Positions 28,961 to 38,671 of a DNA stretch of 64,000 nt are shown here, in pieces. The position numbers and the translations under genes are program-made. Location of the stretch: contig NZ_CP116619.1 of assembly GCF_030409055.1 (NCBI RefSeq), positions 62,001-126,000 of the forward strand, written 5' to 3'. Position 1 is the stretch's first letter; every line of letters starts with the position of its first letter. This DNA is from Trichocoleus desertorum NBK24 (lineage in GTDB: Bacteria > Cyanobacteriota > Cyanobacteriia > FACHB-46). The notes beneath the pieces are model-generated. The model saw only the letters and a list, made by a program, of their open reading frames with translations, was not told the DNA's origin and ran no database searches.

Positions 28961-29286
28961 CTTTTAACCCACTCGATTCGGGATGGGCGATTACGACGCA
29001 GGAGGTGTTGCGATGCCTGGAGTAAGATGCGTCTTTCAACCCACCCGATTCGGGATGGGCGATTACGACCCACGGAGTCCACTCAAAGATGCCGGGGGTG
29101 CGCGTTCTTTCAACCCACCCGATTCGGGATGGGCGATTACGACGTCCTAACTGCGAGGATGTACTACTCAACTACGACTTTCAACCCACCCGATTCGGGA
29201 TGGGCGATTACGACGAGTGGGTGATGAGCAGAGGGCACTCTGGCAACAGCTTTCAACCCACCCGATTCAGGATGGGCGATTACGAC
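28961..29286 (-). CRISPR. Type V-K CRISPR array, 5 repeats and 4 spacers
   Basis: 37-bp repeats start at 28961, 29033, 29107, 29178 and 29250; spacers are 35, 37, 34 and 35 bp. On the plus strand repeats open CTTTCAACCCACCCG and end GGGCGATTACGAC, so crRNAs are read from the minus strand with GGTGGGTTGAAAG before each spacer, as in other Cas12k systems. The repeat core CCCGATTCGGG is palindromic. The distal repeat (28961) has two changes and the first (29250) one. Same strand as cas12k and the tracrRNA. Confidence 0.93.
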
Positions 29287-29469
29287 CGCAGGAATCCAAG
29301 ATTCCACTGTGGTTTGGTTTCTAGGATTTGGCTGCGGGGATTGCTAGACCCATCTAGTTTTCAGCAAGCCACACTCTAGAGATCAACGAATCAAAAAATC
29401 CTACAAACCACTTCCAGTCAAGGTTTATGGTTTTGCGCGGACCACTGATAGAATTTGACCATGCCAAAG

Positions 29470-29709
29470 GAGGCTGTAATCAATATTTGGAGGGGGTTCC
29501 CCCTTTGTCGGGGGTGATTCAATAGCCACTACAGCGGTACATCCGCGCCCTTTTTGCTGGGAGCGCACCTTATTCCTGTCCGAAGACAGCAGCATCAGGG
29601 TGAGTAGCTACTAGGGTCAGAAAGCAAAACTGTCTTCCAACAGTCAAACTAACCCTCATTTTTCACAGTACAGCGGCTGTTAACAGCATGAACTGCGGCG
29701 CTGTTAAGA
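29470..29709 (-). ncRNA. tracrRNA of the Cas12k system
   Basis: The minus strand downstream of cas12k carries elements typical of V-K tracrRNAs: AACAGCGCCGCAGTTCATGC near the 5' end, ATGAGGGTTAGTTTGACTGT, TTTCTGACCCTAGTAGCT, TGCGCTCCCAGC, GGGCGCGGATGTACCGCTGT and AATCACCCCCGAC...GGGGGAACCCCC near the 3' end. GATTAC at about 29474-29482 (minus strand) can pair with GTAATC in the repeat and may be part of the anti-repeat. Ends are approximate. The order cas12k, tracrRNA, array is the normal V-K order. Confidence 0.88.
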
Positions 29710-29748
29710 AATTTAGTTGTCAAGGTGCAAACGCTAAAGAGTATTACC

Positions 29749-31656
29749 CTATTGACGGGCTTGATAGGCAGCGATCGCCACTGCTTTTGCTTTGTCTTGA
29801 GGACTGCCTCGTACTGGCTGTTGCCCTTCTTCAAGAAGAATACCAACTTTAGCTGCTTGAGTTTGAATATTTTGAATTAATCGACTGTAACTCCAGCGAT
29901 GAATACTGGTAGAGTACTGTTTCATATATCTTTGCTGGCCTTGGAGATAGCCAGAGCATTTCTGCTCCGCTTTGGCCTGTATCTCACTTTGCAAGCTCTC
30001 GCGCAGCTCACCTACCTTAGGTAGGGCGATGCTGCTGGCTTGATAGTTTTGGGCGATCTCAACAACGGCTTTTGCGATTAGTCGGTCTACATGTTGTCCA
30101 AGTTCAGAGGTGCCGAACTGATGAGCAGCATCTTTCCTTTGAGCTTTGTGTCGTTGATGAGCAATTTGCTGTTGCTTTTGACGTTGGCGATTGAGCAGAT
30201 CATAGTCATCTCCAAGCAGTTGTCGAATACTGCGGTAAGCTACAACTTCCTGCGTATTCGCATTCCAGACAGCAACAGTAGCGGGTTTATCCCAGCCTAA
30301 GCTAACACCAACTACCATACTAGGATTGGTTTGGGGTAAGGGTCGGCTAGGGCGGTTGAAAGAATTGTTGATTCGAGTCAGTGTGGAGTTAAGCCGTTTA
30401 GCATATTCTTGCTGAGTTTTAGAGAGATCTTTCTTGTCGCTCAAACGTGTGATGATTTTTGTAACTTCAACAGCTTTCTCCTGCCGTACCTGCTCTGTTC
30501 CTTCAGCAGTCCAAAGGCGGGTATCCACAGTACAGTAGAGAACTAAGTGATGGATATTCCAGGGTTCTCCTTTTTCCTCTCCTTGTTGCCAAGCGAGCCG
30601 ACCAGAGCGGAGAGTGAATAATGCACTAGAATGCTGGTTTTTGCTGTTGCGTTTGGTTTCTTGGTCTTCTAAGAAACGCTGAAACCAATGTAGCTGTCGC
30701 TGGTCACAGTAAATTTCAAAAGTATGTTCTCCTAAACCATTGAATTTGACACAGATTCGTCTTTTTTGATTACAAGACCAACTCATGTCTTCATTCGTCT
30801 CGAATATCGCAGGAAAGGGTAGGGAACTTGGCTTGGCTAGAAGTTGAGCTTGCCAATGTTTCGCCTCGATTTCAGATTGGGGTACTGTGGTAGTGGCGAT
30901 CGCTAAAGTTTCCAGCCACTTCTGCCCAGTGAGATCCCTTCCTCTTGGCATGCGACCTTCTAACTTATCTCGAAGGCGTTGGATTTGAATCTCAGTTTTG
31001 CGGTAGCGCTTTGCAAATTTGGCTGGATCTTCTTCGCGATTGCTAACCTTACCTCCATTCTTCAGCAGATAGCTGATCACGCAGTGATCTAATAGATTTT
31101 CTGTGTTCTGGTAAACCTCGAAGAGAACAGTGGCAAAGCTACGGTTAGGGTCTTCAGAACCCTGCTCAGTTTTCTTTCGTTTTCTACCTTTGCTAGAGGA
31201 AGCATCAACAGGAGTACTGTCCTGCTTAAATTGAGTCAGAACCTCACTCGCTCTAGCGCGAATAACCTCAATACTCTGCTGACAGATCTCAGTTAATTCA
31301 GCATCGCTTTTTAGAATATTAATCCAGCGAGTTTTGCCATCTAGTTGGCGCTGTAGCCTTTTCTGTAAAGCTAACCAGGACTTGTAGATGTAATCAACCA
31401 CATGAACAGCTGAGATATAGAAACGAGCGGGCTGACCAGTAAAGCGAGGATCGATTTTGAGCGGTTGACAGAGTTGGCTTACTACTGTTGCAGGAAGTTT
31501 TCCTCTCTGCCTCCAGGTTTCAAAGTCAGGGTGCTGACTGGTTTGTTCAATGAGTTCATTGATTAGAGGAGTGTTCAGGCGGGTCATCAGCTCCCAAAGA
31601 TGCTGACGAGTTGCTTCATTGGCGACCAAACGGCACTGAATAGTGATTTGACTCAT
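29749..31656 (-). CDS. cas12k: Cas12k, nuclease-dead type V-K effector, 635 aa
   Basis: Length and sequence fit Cas12k (usually about 640 aa). The RuvC-I region reads SMVVGVSLGWDKPATVAVWN near residue 446, with Ser where nucleases have the catalytic Asp. The RuvC-II position reads SSIALPKVGELRE with Pro for Glu. The protein binds crRNA plus tracrRNA, finds DNA at an NGTN PAM and recruits TniQ and TnsC without cutting. The C-terminus ends AVAIAAYQARQ. No regulator gene stands directly upstream: the next feature, 190 bp away, is an IS1 element. Confidence 0.95.
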   Translation of the reverse strand: MSQITIQCRLVANEATRQHLWELMTRLNTPLINELIEQTSQHPDFETWRQRGKLPATVVSQLCQPLKIDPRFTGQPARFYISAVHVVDYIYKSWLALQKRLQRQLDGKTRWINILKSDAELTEICQQSIEVIRARASEVLTQFKQDSTPVDASSSKGRKRKKTEQGSEDPNRSFATVLFEVYQNTENLLDHCVISYLLKNGGKVSNREEDPAKFAKRYRKTEIQIQRLRDKLEGRMPRGRDLTGQKWLETLAIATTTVPQSEIEAKHWQAQLLAKPSSLPFPAIFETNEDMSWSCNQKRRICVKFNGLGEHTFEIYCDQRQLHWFQRFLEDQETKRNSKNQHSSALFTLRSGRLAWQQGEEKGEPWNIHHLVLYCTVDTRLWTAEGTEQVRQEKAVEVTKIITRLSDKKDLSKTQQEYAKRLNSTLTRINNSFNRPSRPLPQTNPSMVVGVSLGWDKPATVAVWNANTQEVVAYRSIRQLLGDDYDLLNRQRQKQQQIAHQRHKAQRKDAAHQFGTSELGQHVDRLIAKAVVEIAQNYQASSIALPKVGELRESLQSEIQAKAEQKCSGYLQGQQRYMKQYSTSIHRWSYSRLIQNIQTQAAKVGILLEEGQQPVRGSPQDKAKAVAIAAYQARQ

Positions 31657-31846
31657 AGAACAAGGGTTCTACTGTGAATGAGGCAAATGTACTACAAGAG
31701 AATGATATTTTCAAGAGAAATTAGGCATTTTTCCAACTTTTCTACGATGGGAGGCATGGGAATTTCTCACGGTTAATAGTTACAGGAATAGTCGAAGCTA
31801 CGAGGGGTATTTAAAGACAAGTCCTAAACTGGCGGGAGCGCCTGAG

Positions 31847-32912
31847 GGCACTGGTCTGCTAAAGGATGGTAGTTAAAATAAAGGCAGCGTTGAGGATGCA
31901 TCAATGAACTGCCCATCTTGCCAAAGCCAAAATGTGGTGAAAAATGGGACAACCAGACGTCAAGATATCAGTGTTGTTCAGAAATATCAGTGCAAGGCTT
32001 GCAAGCGGCAATTCAACGAACGAACAGGCACTCCAATGTCAAGGCTACGCACCCCGTCAGTAATTGTGGGTGCGGCTTTGAATGTTCGCACGGAAGGATT
32101 GGGCATTCGTGCGACCGGACGCTCGTTTGGCAAGTCCCACTCAACCATCATGCGTTGGGAGCAAAGGCTTGCCCAGCAAGCTACAGAATGGTCACCGCCT
32201 GCACCGGATGGGTCTAATGTCACGCTCGAAGGGGATGAAGTGTACACTCGTGTCGGCGAGAACCTTTCCCCCCGAAGCAAGTGAAGGTTGGACAATCCAT
32301 TTTATCGAACGCCAGAGTCGCTATTGGATTACCGCCCAGGCAGGCAAAAAGCAGACTCAACTGTTTGAGCAAGGCACTCAAAGCGCTTGGAATTGGGCAA
32401 AACCAGCCCAGTTCATTCGTTGGTTTACTGATGGTGAACGGCGCTATGGTAAAGCATTGTGGAAACTTGCCTGTGTCTATCTCAAATTAGGAGAAGCTCA
32501 TCCGGATTACCATCACCGCAAGGTTTGGCGGGAAGGGTTAGAAGTCGCCATGAAAATCAAAGGTTCTCAAGGCAACAGGCGGATTGAGTGGGTTTACCCT
32601 GAGCATCCATTTACGGCTATCAGTGCCGTATCTGAGGTGCATGCCAATCATAACGAAGCTCAAAACAGGGCACTCAGACGACGCTGTAGTGCTTATCGTA
32701 GACGACAGAACCTTTACGCCAAGTGTGTACAGGGATTACAACGAGTACTGCAGGTGCAACGACTGATCCATAATTGGGTTCGTCCACACTGGGGGCTAGT
32801 CAAAGGCACTACTCCAGCAATGGCAATGGGGTTTTGCGGTCGTCCGTTATCGATGCCTGAACTTCTGACTCAAAGGGGTTTTACTGCTATCCTCCCTTAG
32901 AAGACCAGTGCC
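31847..32912 (+). mobile_element. IS1-family element (1066 bp) in the CAST cargo
   Basis: Imperfect terminal inverted repeats open GGCACTGGTCTGCTAAAGGA on the left, against GGCACTGGTCTTCTAAGGGA on the right (read inward from 32912). The bases outside the two ends (CGCCTGAG and AATACTCTC) do not match, so no target duplication remains. The right end cuts the hsdM fragment, which suggests IS1-driven deletion. Confidence 0.85.
31904..32900 (+). pseudogene. IS1 transposase, frameshifted
   Basis: The first frame (31904-32284) begins MNCPSCQSQNVVKNG with a zinc-ribbon CPSC...CKAC and a helix-turn-helix (RSFGKSHSTIMRWEQ). The second frame carries EGWTIHFIERQSRYW, FIRWFTDGERRYGKALW and the late NRRIEWVYPEHPFTAI and VRPHWGLVKGTTPAMA of IS1. 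The join needs a +1 shift near TTTCCCCCCG (32269-32278), whereas IS1 programmed shifting is -1. A one-base insertion in the run is therefore the likelier reading, and the gene is probably dead. Confidence 0.8.
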
Positions 32913-33335
32913 AATACTCTCGTTAATCTTGTCCACCACTTGTCGCAGCAGCGTCCCCGACTTCATGTAGTTGTAGGCATCTTCAAACACGCTGCGAAGC
33001 AATAACGCCCGCTGGTGTGAAACCCCCTCCAACTCATCCGCCGTCAGTCCTTTCAGTTTGGGAAATAGCTTTGTATCCACTAACTTCAGCAGATCCTCAC
33101 CCGTTGGTGCTGCTTTGCCAAGCTTCTGGCTATCTGCCCACTCATCCCACCGCAACTCCAGCGGAATCGGGGACTCGTAATCATCATCGTTAATTTCTAG
33201 TTCAGCATCTTGGTCGCTGAAGATTTTGTAGAACAGCATCCAGCCCAACTGACCAATCCGCTGAGCATCACCATCCACCCCCACGTCTTTTCGCATCACG
33301 TCTTGAATCGATTTGATCGTGGCATTCAACGACAT
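32913..33335 (-). pseudogene. hsdM: HsdM fragment (type I methyltransferase N-terminal domain)
   Basis: Starts MSLNATIKSIQDVMRKDVGV and continues with DGDAQRIGQLGWMLFYKIFS and KLFPKLKGLTADEL, the helical N-terminal domain of HsdM. The frame is cut by the IS1 end after about 140 residues, so the SAM-binding and NPPF catalytic parts are gone and no hsdS is present. It follows hsdR on the same strand, 58 bp downstream. This is decayed CAST cargo. Confidence 0.85.
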
Positions 33336-33393
33336 ACAGACGTTCCCCGTTCACAGCTAGAAAAACAGTTTTACTTCAAATGGTGTGCAAACC

Positions 33394-35739
33394 TCAAGCA
33401 CCCTGATCTTCGTACAGCATCTGCTGTAGTTCCTGGATGGCGACTCGATACTGCTGCTTGCCTCCAAAACTCCGGATTAACTCCACCGTTGTGCCAATTT
33501 GGGTAAATGGGTCAAGCTGCAAAACGGTCGTGTCTTCAATCGAAACCACACCCTGATCGGCATACTTGTTCAATAGGGCATCTAAGACTGCACGAGCCGT
33601 TTCCCCATACTTCGTAAACACATCTCGCTTCCGCACCTGCTCAGCCCGTTCTTGGCGCGTTAGAGGGGGGCGATCGAAAGCTACGTAGCAAATTAAATCA
33701 AACGCATCGTAGTCCCTGCCAACCATCGCTTCTAAAGCTTCTAGCACCACACCCCGTTTCTCCAGCTCGTCAACAATCGCTTCCTTGCGATCGGCTTCGT
33801 GCCACTGCTTGAGGAAACGGTCTAAAGACTTATAGGCCTCATTCACAGTGCGACGGGTGTAGTCCTTGAGCGATTCGGTTGTGAGTTTGCCATTTTTGTC
33901 GTAATAGCTAACCCGCTCCTTTGCCACCTGAAACGCTTAACGGCTGACCTGATACTGAATGCGATCGCCATTAGTAAACCCATCATCCCCAAATTGATCA
34001 GGGTTGGCAGCAGGATCAGAACTGTCGGATTTATTGCCCTGCTCAAAATTCTCATCTTGAATTGCTGGCCCATCCCAATCTGAGTCTTCAAAAAGCTGAG
34101 TTGCCCCCCGAAAGTCAATAATCGTGAAAAAGTTCTTGCCATAATCTGGGCGTAGTCGAGTCCCCCGTCCAATAATTTGCTTGAACTCCGTCATCGATAA
34201 AATTCGGCGATCGAGCACAATCACATGGCACGTTTGAGCATCCACTCCCGTTGTCATCAACTTTGAGGTCGTTGTGATCACTGGGTAAGCTTCTTTGGGG
34301 TTAATGAAGTGGTCAAGCTGAGCTTTGCCTTCCTTGTCGTCGCCTGTAATTCGCATGATATAGCGGCGGTCTTTTTGCACCAGTCCTCGATTGAGTTCCA
34401 CATTAACCAGGGCTTGCCGCATCCGCTCCGCGTGGTCAATATCTTCACAGAAGATGATCGTCTTTCTCATCGGATCACCCTGATGCAAAAACTCACTGAC
34501 ATACTCTGCAACTGCCTGGGTGCGTTGGTCAAAAACAATATTGCGGTCATAATCCCGTAGGTTAAATCCCCGCTGTTCAATGAGTTGTCCCTGGTCATCC
34601 AGCTCACCGTCCTCTGGTGTCCAGCCCTCCAAGTCCTTATCCAAATCAACTTGAATCCGCTTAAATGGTGCCAGAAACCCGTCTTCAATCCCCTGCTTTA
34701 AGGAATAGGTGAAAACAGGTTGACCAAAATAATCAATATTAGAAACGTACTCCGTTTCCTTCGGCGTTGCAGTCAGTCCCACTTGCACCGCATCAGAAAA
34801 ATAGTCGAGCACCTGCCGCCAATTAGAATCCTCTGCTGCACTCCCTCGATGACACTCATCAATCACCACTAAATCAAAAAAGTCGCGATTGAATTTCTCG
34901 TAGAGGTTATCTCGTTCTTCATTGCCAATAATGGCTTGATACAGCCCCAAGTAGATTTCGTAGGAGGTATTGATTCGCCCGTTTTCATCCACTAGCCTAC
35001 GATCCAGCTTAGTCATGACCTCACCAAAGGGCCGGAAGTCATTCACGATTGTCTGATCCACCAGAATATTGCGATCGGCCAGAAACAACACCCGCTTGGC
35101 AGCTTTGGTCTTCCACAACCGCCAAATAATGTTGAACACGGTAAAGGTTTTTCCGGTTCCAGTTGCCATCACGAGCAAGCACCGCTTCTGCCCACGAGCG
35201 ATCGCTTCAATCGCGCGATTCACTGCTAGCTGCTGGTAGTAACGAACCTCTTTACCCCCAATCTCAATAAAATAGGGCGCAGTTAGCAGATCTGCGTCAA
35301 CTTCTTGAAGTTGCTGCCATTGCTTGTAGCGTTCCCACAATTCAGCAGGTGACGGAAACGCATCTAAGCCAATCTGTTGCTCTACCTGCCTATAAGTGCC
35401 GCTGCGGTCATGGAATAAAAAGGCATCTCCATTCGAGGAAAAAACAAAGGGCACCTGCAACGCTTCCGCATAACCCAGGGCTTGCTGCATCCCATCTCCA
35501 ACACTGTGGTGATTGTCCTTTGCCTCAATCACTGCGATCGGCTGGTTCGACTGATAAAACAGTAGGTAATCGGCTCGTTTTCGCTTGCCTCGACTCACTA
35601 GTGGTCCCACAACCATCATCTGACCATCGGTAAAACCATATTCTCTACGAATCTGACTCTTCTTCCAACCAGCCTGATGAAGGGCAGGTGTAATGTAGCG
35701 ATCGCAAATATCGGTTTCACTGAGGTCTTTCTTGCTCAT
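33394..35739 (-). pseudogene. hsdR: HsdR type I restriction subunit with in-frame stop
   Basis: One continuous frame of 782 codons is interrupted by TAA at 33937-33939. Before it (600 aa) are the nuclease core PIAVIEAKDN, Walker A CLLVMATGTGKTFTVFNIIW, DEAD-like VVIDECHRGSAAEDSNW and helicase motif VI QIIGRGTRLRPDYGK. After it, AFQVAKERVSYYDKNGKLTT leads into the EcoEI-type C-terminal domain. A single CAA-to-TAA change would explain the stop. The N-terminal part alone keeps nuclease and translocase motifs, but it lacks the assembly domain and has no working HsdM or HsdS. Confidence 0.88.
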
Positions 35740-35854
35740 TGACTGGGGGCTAACACTAATTGCTAAAGTATTCCCCCAAACTTCATCTCCACCAGTATTG
35801 CGAGCAAGACTTCACGGTTTAAATCAAGAATTCTTCAGTAGTTAAAGATTTTTG

Positions 35855-37289
35855 GTAATTACTCAACTAGGTTGACCTCAGCAGACCTTTGACAGAAGAT
35901 GATAAGCTTTTGCCATGAAGGAACTGCCTCCTCTAGATGGACTGAGCCACGCAGAAAAGATGCCTTAATTCAAGGGCTGTGGCAGGAGTTGCAGACATTG
36001 CGGGCAGAGGTCGAAAAGCTGAAGCAAGAACAGGTCAAGAAAACTTCCCGTAATTCAAGCTTGCCTCCCTCTCAGGGCTTTAAGCCAAATCAGAGCAGTT
36101 CTCAGCCAACTCCTCCCAATCGTAAGGAAACGGGGAGTCACCGTAACGGTGGGCGAGAATTGAGCCAACAGCCGGATCAAGTCGTCGTTGCCCAAGCCAC
36201 AAGTTGTCCCCACTGTGGGGTCGAAGTGGATCTATCAACACAACGCTTGAGCGGGATTTACGAACGCATTGAATTGCCACCGATGACTCCTCACATCACA
36301 CGAGTGGAACGTTACGGCGGGATTTGTCAGTGTTGTCAGCAGGCGTATGAAGCTCCTGTTCCAGTCGGTTTGGAGCCAGGGTCTCCCTTTGGCACCAGTG
36401 TCGCGAGTTTAGTGACCTATCTCCGTTACAGCCATGCCATCAGCTATCAACGGCTGAGCCAGTTAATGAGTGACCTTTACGGTCTCCGCCTGTCCGAAGG
36501 AGCGATTGCCAATCTCTTGCAACGGGTGCAGGCTCAGCTAGAAAACCCGGTGGCCAAGATTGTCGAACGTTTACGCAGTGCTCGTCTGGTCGGCAGTGAT
36601 GAGACGGGTGCACGCGTGAAGGGGACCAACCAGTGGGAATGGGTGTTTCAGAACGACCAAGTGTGTTTGCATGTGATTCGTCCCAGTCGTGGCAAAACGG
36701 TCATTGATACGGTGATGGCTGGGCATCAACCGCAGGTTTGGGTGTCTGATTTATTCAGTGCTCAAGCGGCGCATCCAGCGCACGACTGGCAAGTGTGTCT
36801 AGCTCATCAACTGCGCGATTGTCAGTATGCCATGGATGCGGGCGATGAGTTGTTTGCGCCACGGATGAAATGGCTGCTCCTCAAAGCCATTGCCCTGCAA
36901 CGGCGACGACACACCCTGTCTGCCTCAACCGTTCAGCAGTATTGCGCCCGATTTCGCGGCTTACTGCGGGAGATCTTGAACCTGCAACCCAAATCGCTCG
37001 AGGGACAGCGGTTGCTCAAACGGTACCAGAAGATTCGGGCTCATCTGTTGCTGTTTTTGAGGGATGAGACGATTCCGCCGACCAATAATGCCAGTGAGCA
37101 AGCGTTGCGCTGGAGCGTCGTCTTTCGCAAGGTGACGACCGGATTCCGCTCGGACTGGGGAGCGGAGTTATTCGCTCATGTGCGATCGTTGGTCAATACT
37201 GCGAAGCGTCAGGGCATTTCTGCCTTTGATGCCATTTCTCGTGCCCTTATCTCACAGCAGACAGATTGGCTACTGGGTTGAGCAATTAC
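35855..37289 (+). mobile_element. IS66-family element (1435 bp)
   Basis: The left end GTAATTACTCAACTAGG at 35855 and the right end, read inward as GTAATTGCTCAACCCAG from 37289, form imperfect inverted repeats. The flanking octamers GATTTTTG and GGTTTTTG match at 7 of 8 bases, consistent with the 8-bp duplication of IS66 elements with one later change. It sits between hsdR and tniQ. Confidence 0.75.
35899..37281 (+). CDS. IS66-family transposase, 460 aa
   Basis: N-terminal coiled coil (LWQELQTLRAEVEKLKQEQV), then a zinc-binding CPHCGVEVDLSTQRL region and CQCCQQAYEA, then the catalytic domain with LVGSDETGARVKGTNQWEWV (first Asp), VWVSDLFSAQAAHPAHDWQV (second) and IPPTNNASEQALRWSVVFRK with the Glu. 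This is the TnpC-like protein of single-ORF IS66 elements. Intact length; it may be active. It is opposite in strand to the CAST genes. Confidence 0.88.
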   Translation: MISFCHEGTASSRWTEPRRKDALIQGLWQELQTLRAEVEKLKQEQVKKTSRNSSLPPSQGFKPNQSSSQPTPPNRKETGSHRNGGRELSQQPDQVVVAQATSCPHCGVEVDLSTQRLSGIYERIELPPMTPHITRVERYGGICQCCQQAYEAPVPVGLEPGSPFGTSVASLVTYLRYSHAISYQRLSQLMSDLYGLRLSEGAIANLLQRVQAQLENPVAKIVERLRSARLVGSDETGARVKGTNQWEWVFQNDQVCLHVIRPSRGKTVIDTVMAGHQPQVWVSDLFSAQAAHPAHDWQVCLAHQLRDCQYAMDAGDELFAPRMKWLLLKAIALQRRRHTLSASTVQQYCARFRGLLREILNLQPKSLEGQRLLKRYQKIRAHLLLFLRDETIPPTNNASEQALRWSVVFRKVTTGFRSDWGAELFAHVRSLVNTAKRQGISAFDAISRALISQQTDWLLG

Positions 37290-37322
37290 GGTTTTTGCTT
37301 CTACCAAGCGCTAGAAAACCTG

Positions 37323-37832
37323 TTAATGCTCAGCTTGCTTTTGCAAAGTTTGCATTGTGTCAAATGCCTTTTGACACCTCTCACAGCGTCCAGCTTCCCA
37401 GAGAGACGGTTGCTTAAATTTCGCCTCACAGTTTGGGCATTTAGCCAAAAGCTTTAGGTTATGACGATCGCACTTCCATACCGACTTATACTGCCATTCC
37501 ATTCGATGACAAGGCGTTTCTGCATAGCAGGTTCCACATAGCCGAATCGGCTCAAACTGCATTCCTACTCCTTTGGACGGCAGCATCTGAGTCAGCCGAT
37601 TTGTATCGACCATGAGTACTTTTGCTAGTGCCTCAAGTTCCGTCTGGGTAGGAAACGGATTCAAATGAAATCTTTCCCATCGAGCAATCACTGCCCCAAT
37701 TCCTGCAAGTTGACCCAACCCACTCGGACTTAAGTGGTTCAACCGCCTAAAGCGACCTAGAAAATGGCTGAGGCTTTCTCCCTCATAGGGCTCAACCTCA
37801 AATAGCCAAGGCTGGATGCCTCTGCCTATCAT
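37323..37832 (-). CDS. tniQ: TniQ, target-selection protein of the CAST, 169 aa
   Basis: Short TniQ of the V-K type. It begins LFEVEPYEGESLSHFLGRFR, the TniQ start motif, with a helix-turn-helix-like stretch (LSPSGLGQLAGIGAVIARWE) and two zinc-finger pairs: CGTCYAETPCHRMEWQYKSV with WKCDRHN, then CPNCEAKFKQ and CERCQKAF. It bridges Cas12k and TnsC at the target. The ATG abuts the tnsC stop, so the two are translationally coupled. Confidence 0.92.
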   Translation of the reverse strand: MIGRGIQPWLFEVEPYEGESLSHFLGRFRRLNHLSPSGLGQLAGIGAVIARWERFHLNPFPTQTELEALAKVLMVDTNRLTQMLPSKGVGMQFEPIRLCGTCYAETPCHRMEWQYKSVWKCDRHNLKLLAKCPNCEAKFKQPSLWEAGRCERCQKAFDTMQTLQKQAEH

Positions 37833-38671
37833 TACTTGTACCCTTGGGTTACTTCTTGGAGCACTGATTTCTCAACCTTCTTAAAACCTGCTGAGAGCGA
37901 TCGAATTGCTGATTCGCGCAAGATTTCATCTAATCGGCCAATATAACCCTCCGTAGCAGAAACCAAAATCCGTAGCATTTCCTTGCTAGTCAGATTGGAT
38001 GCAACAGGAAGCTTGAGCACTTTTTGCTCCCAAAAAGCAACTGTATTCTTAAAATCCTCGCCAGATAATTTACCAAAGCGATGACAGGCGCGAAAGCGAT
38101 TGTAGACTTGCTCATCTCGCTTAATTACTGCGTCTAAGCGATCAGTACCAACTAGAACGACAGCAATTCCTAATTTGTCGTAAATATCCCGCACATCAGC
38201 AAATGTTTCTGGTTTAAGACGATCAGCCTCGTCAATTATTATCATCTCTACCTCACATGCCTGGAGAACCTCCATTGCCCTACCACGAAAGTCTGATACA
38301 GTTCCTTTCGTCGCCCGATGCTTCAAAAACTCAATCAGCTCCTTAAATAGTTCCTTAGAACCGCATTTCTGAGGAGGTTGAATGCATACAACCGGAACGA
38401 TCGGTTTCTTACCAGTTTCCTGCCGAGGCTTATTACGATACAAATATGCCTCACATGCAAACGACTTGCCTGTTCTGGATTCTCCAACAACTCGACAAGA
38501 CTGCCTAGATTTTCGCTTACCATCTAACCATCCGTGCAACTTACTGACTTGCTCCAATGGCATCACAGTTTTCTTACCTAGCCGATTAGTTTCGGCTACC
38601 AACGAAGCTGTATCTGGTTGCAGTTCACCTAATGCTTGAGCCAGTTCCTTTGCTTGAGTCATACCTACCAA
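37832..38671 (-). CDS. tnsC: TnsC, AAA+ regulator of the CAST, 279 aa
   Basis: Walker A is RVVGESRTGKSFACEAYLYR near residues 60-80 and Walker B VEMIIIDEADRLKPETF near 145. Sensor region VVLVGTDRLDAVIKRDEQVY follows. TnsC polymerises on DNA with ATP and carries the signal from Cas12k/TniQ to TnsB. The length matches V-K TnsC. The start overlaps the end of tnsB by 7 bp. Confidence 0.93.
   Translation of the reverse strand: MVGMTQAKELAQALGELQPDTASLVAETNRLGKKTVMPLEQVSKLHGWLDGKRKSRQSCRVVGESRTGKSFACEAYLYRNKPRQETGKKPIVPVVCIQPPQKCGSKELFKELIEFLKHRATKGTVSDFRGRAMEVLQACEVEMIIIDEADRLKPETFADVRDIYDKLGIAVVLVGTDRLDAVIKRDEQVYNRFRACHRFGKLSGEDFKNTVAFWEQKVLKLPVASNLTSKEMLRILVSATEGYIGRLDEILRESAIRSLSAGFKKVEKSVLQEVTQGYK

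Noticed and set aside
28961-29286. Treating the small array as part of the type III system
   Set aside because: Its repeat (CTTTCAACCCACCCG) differs wholly from the type III repeat, and it shares strand and tracrRNA with cas12k.
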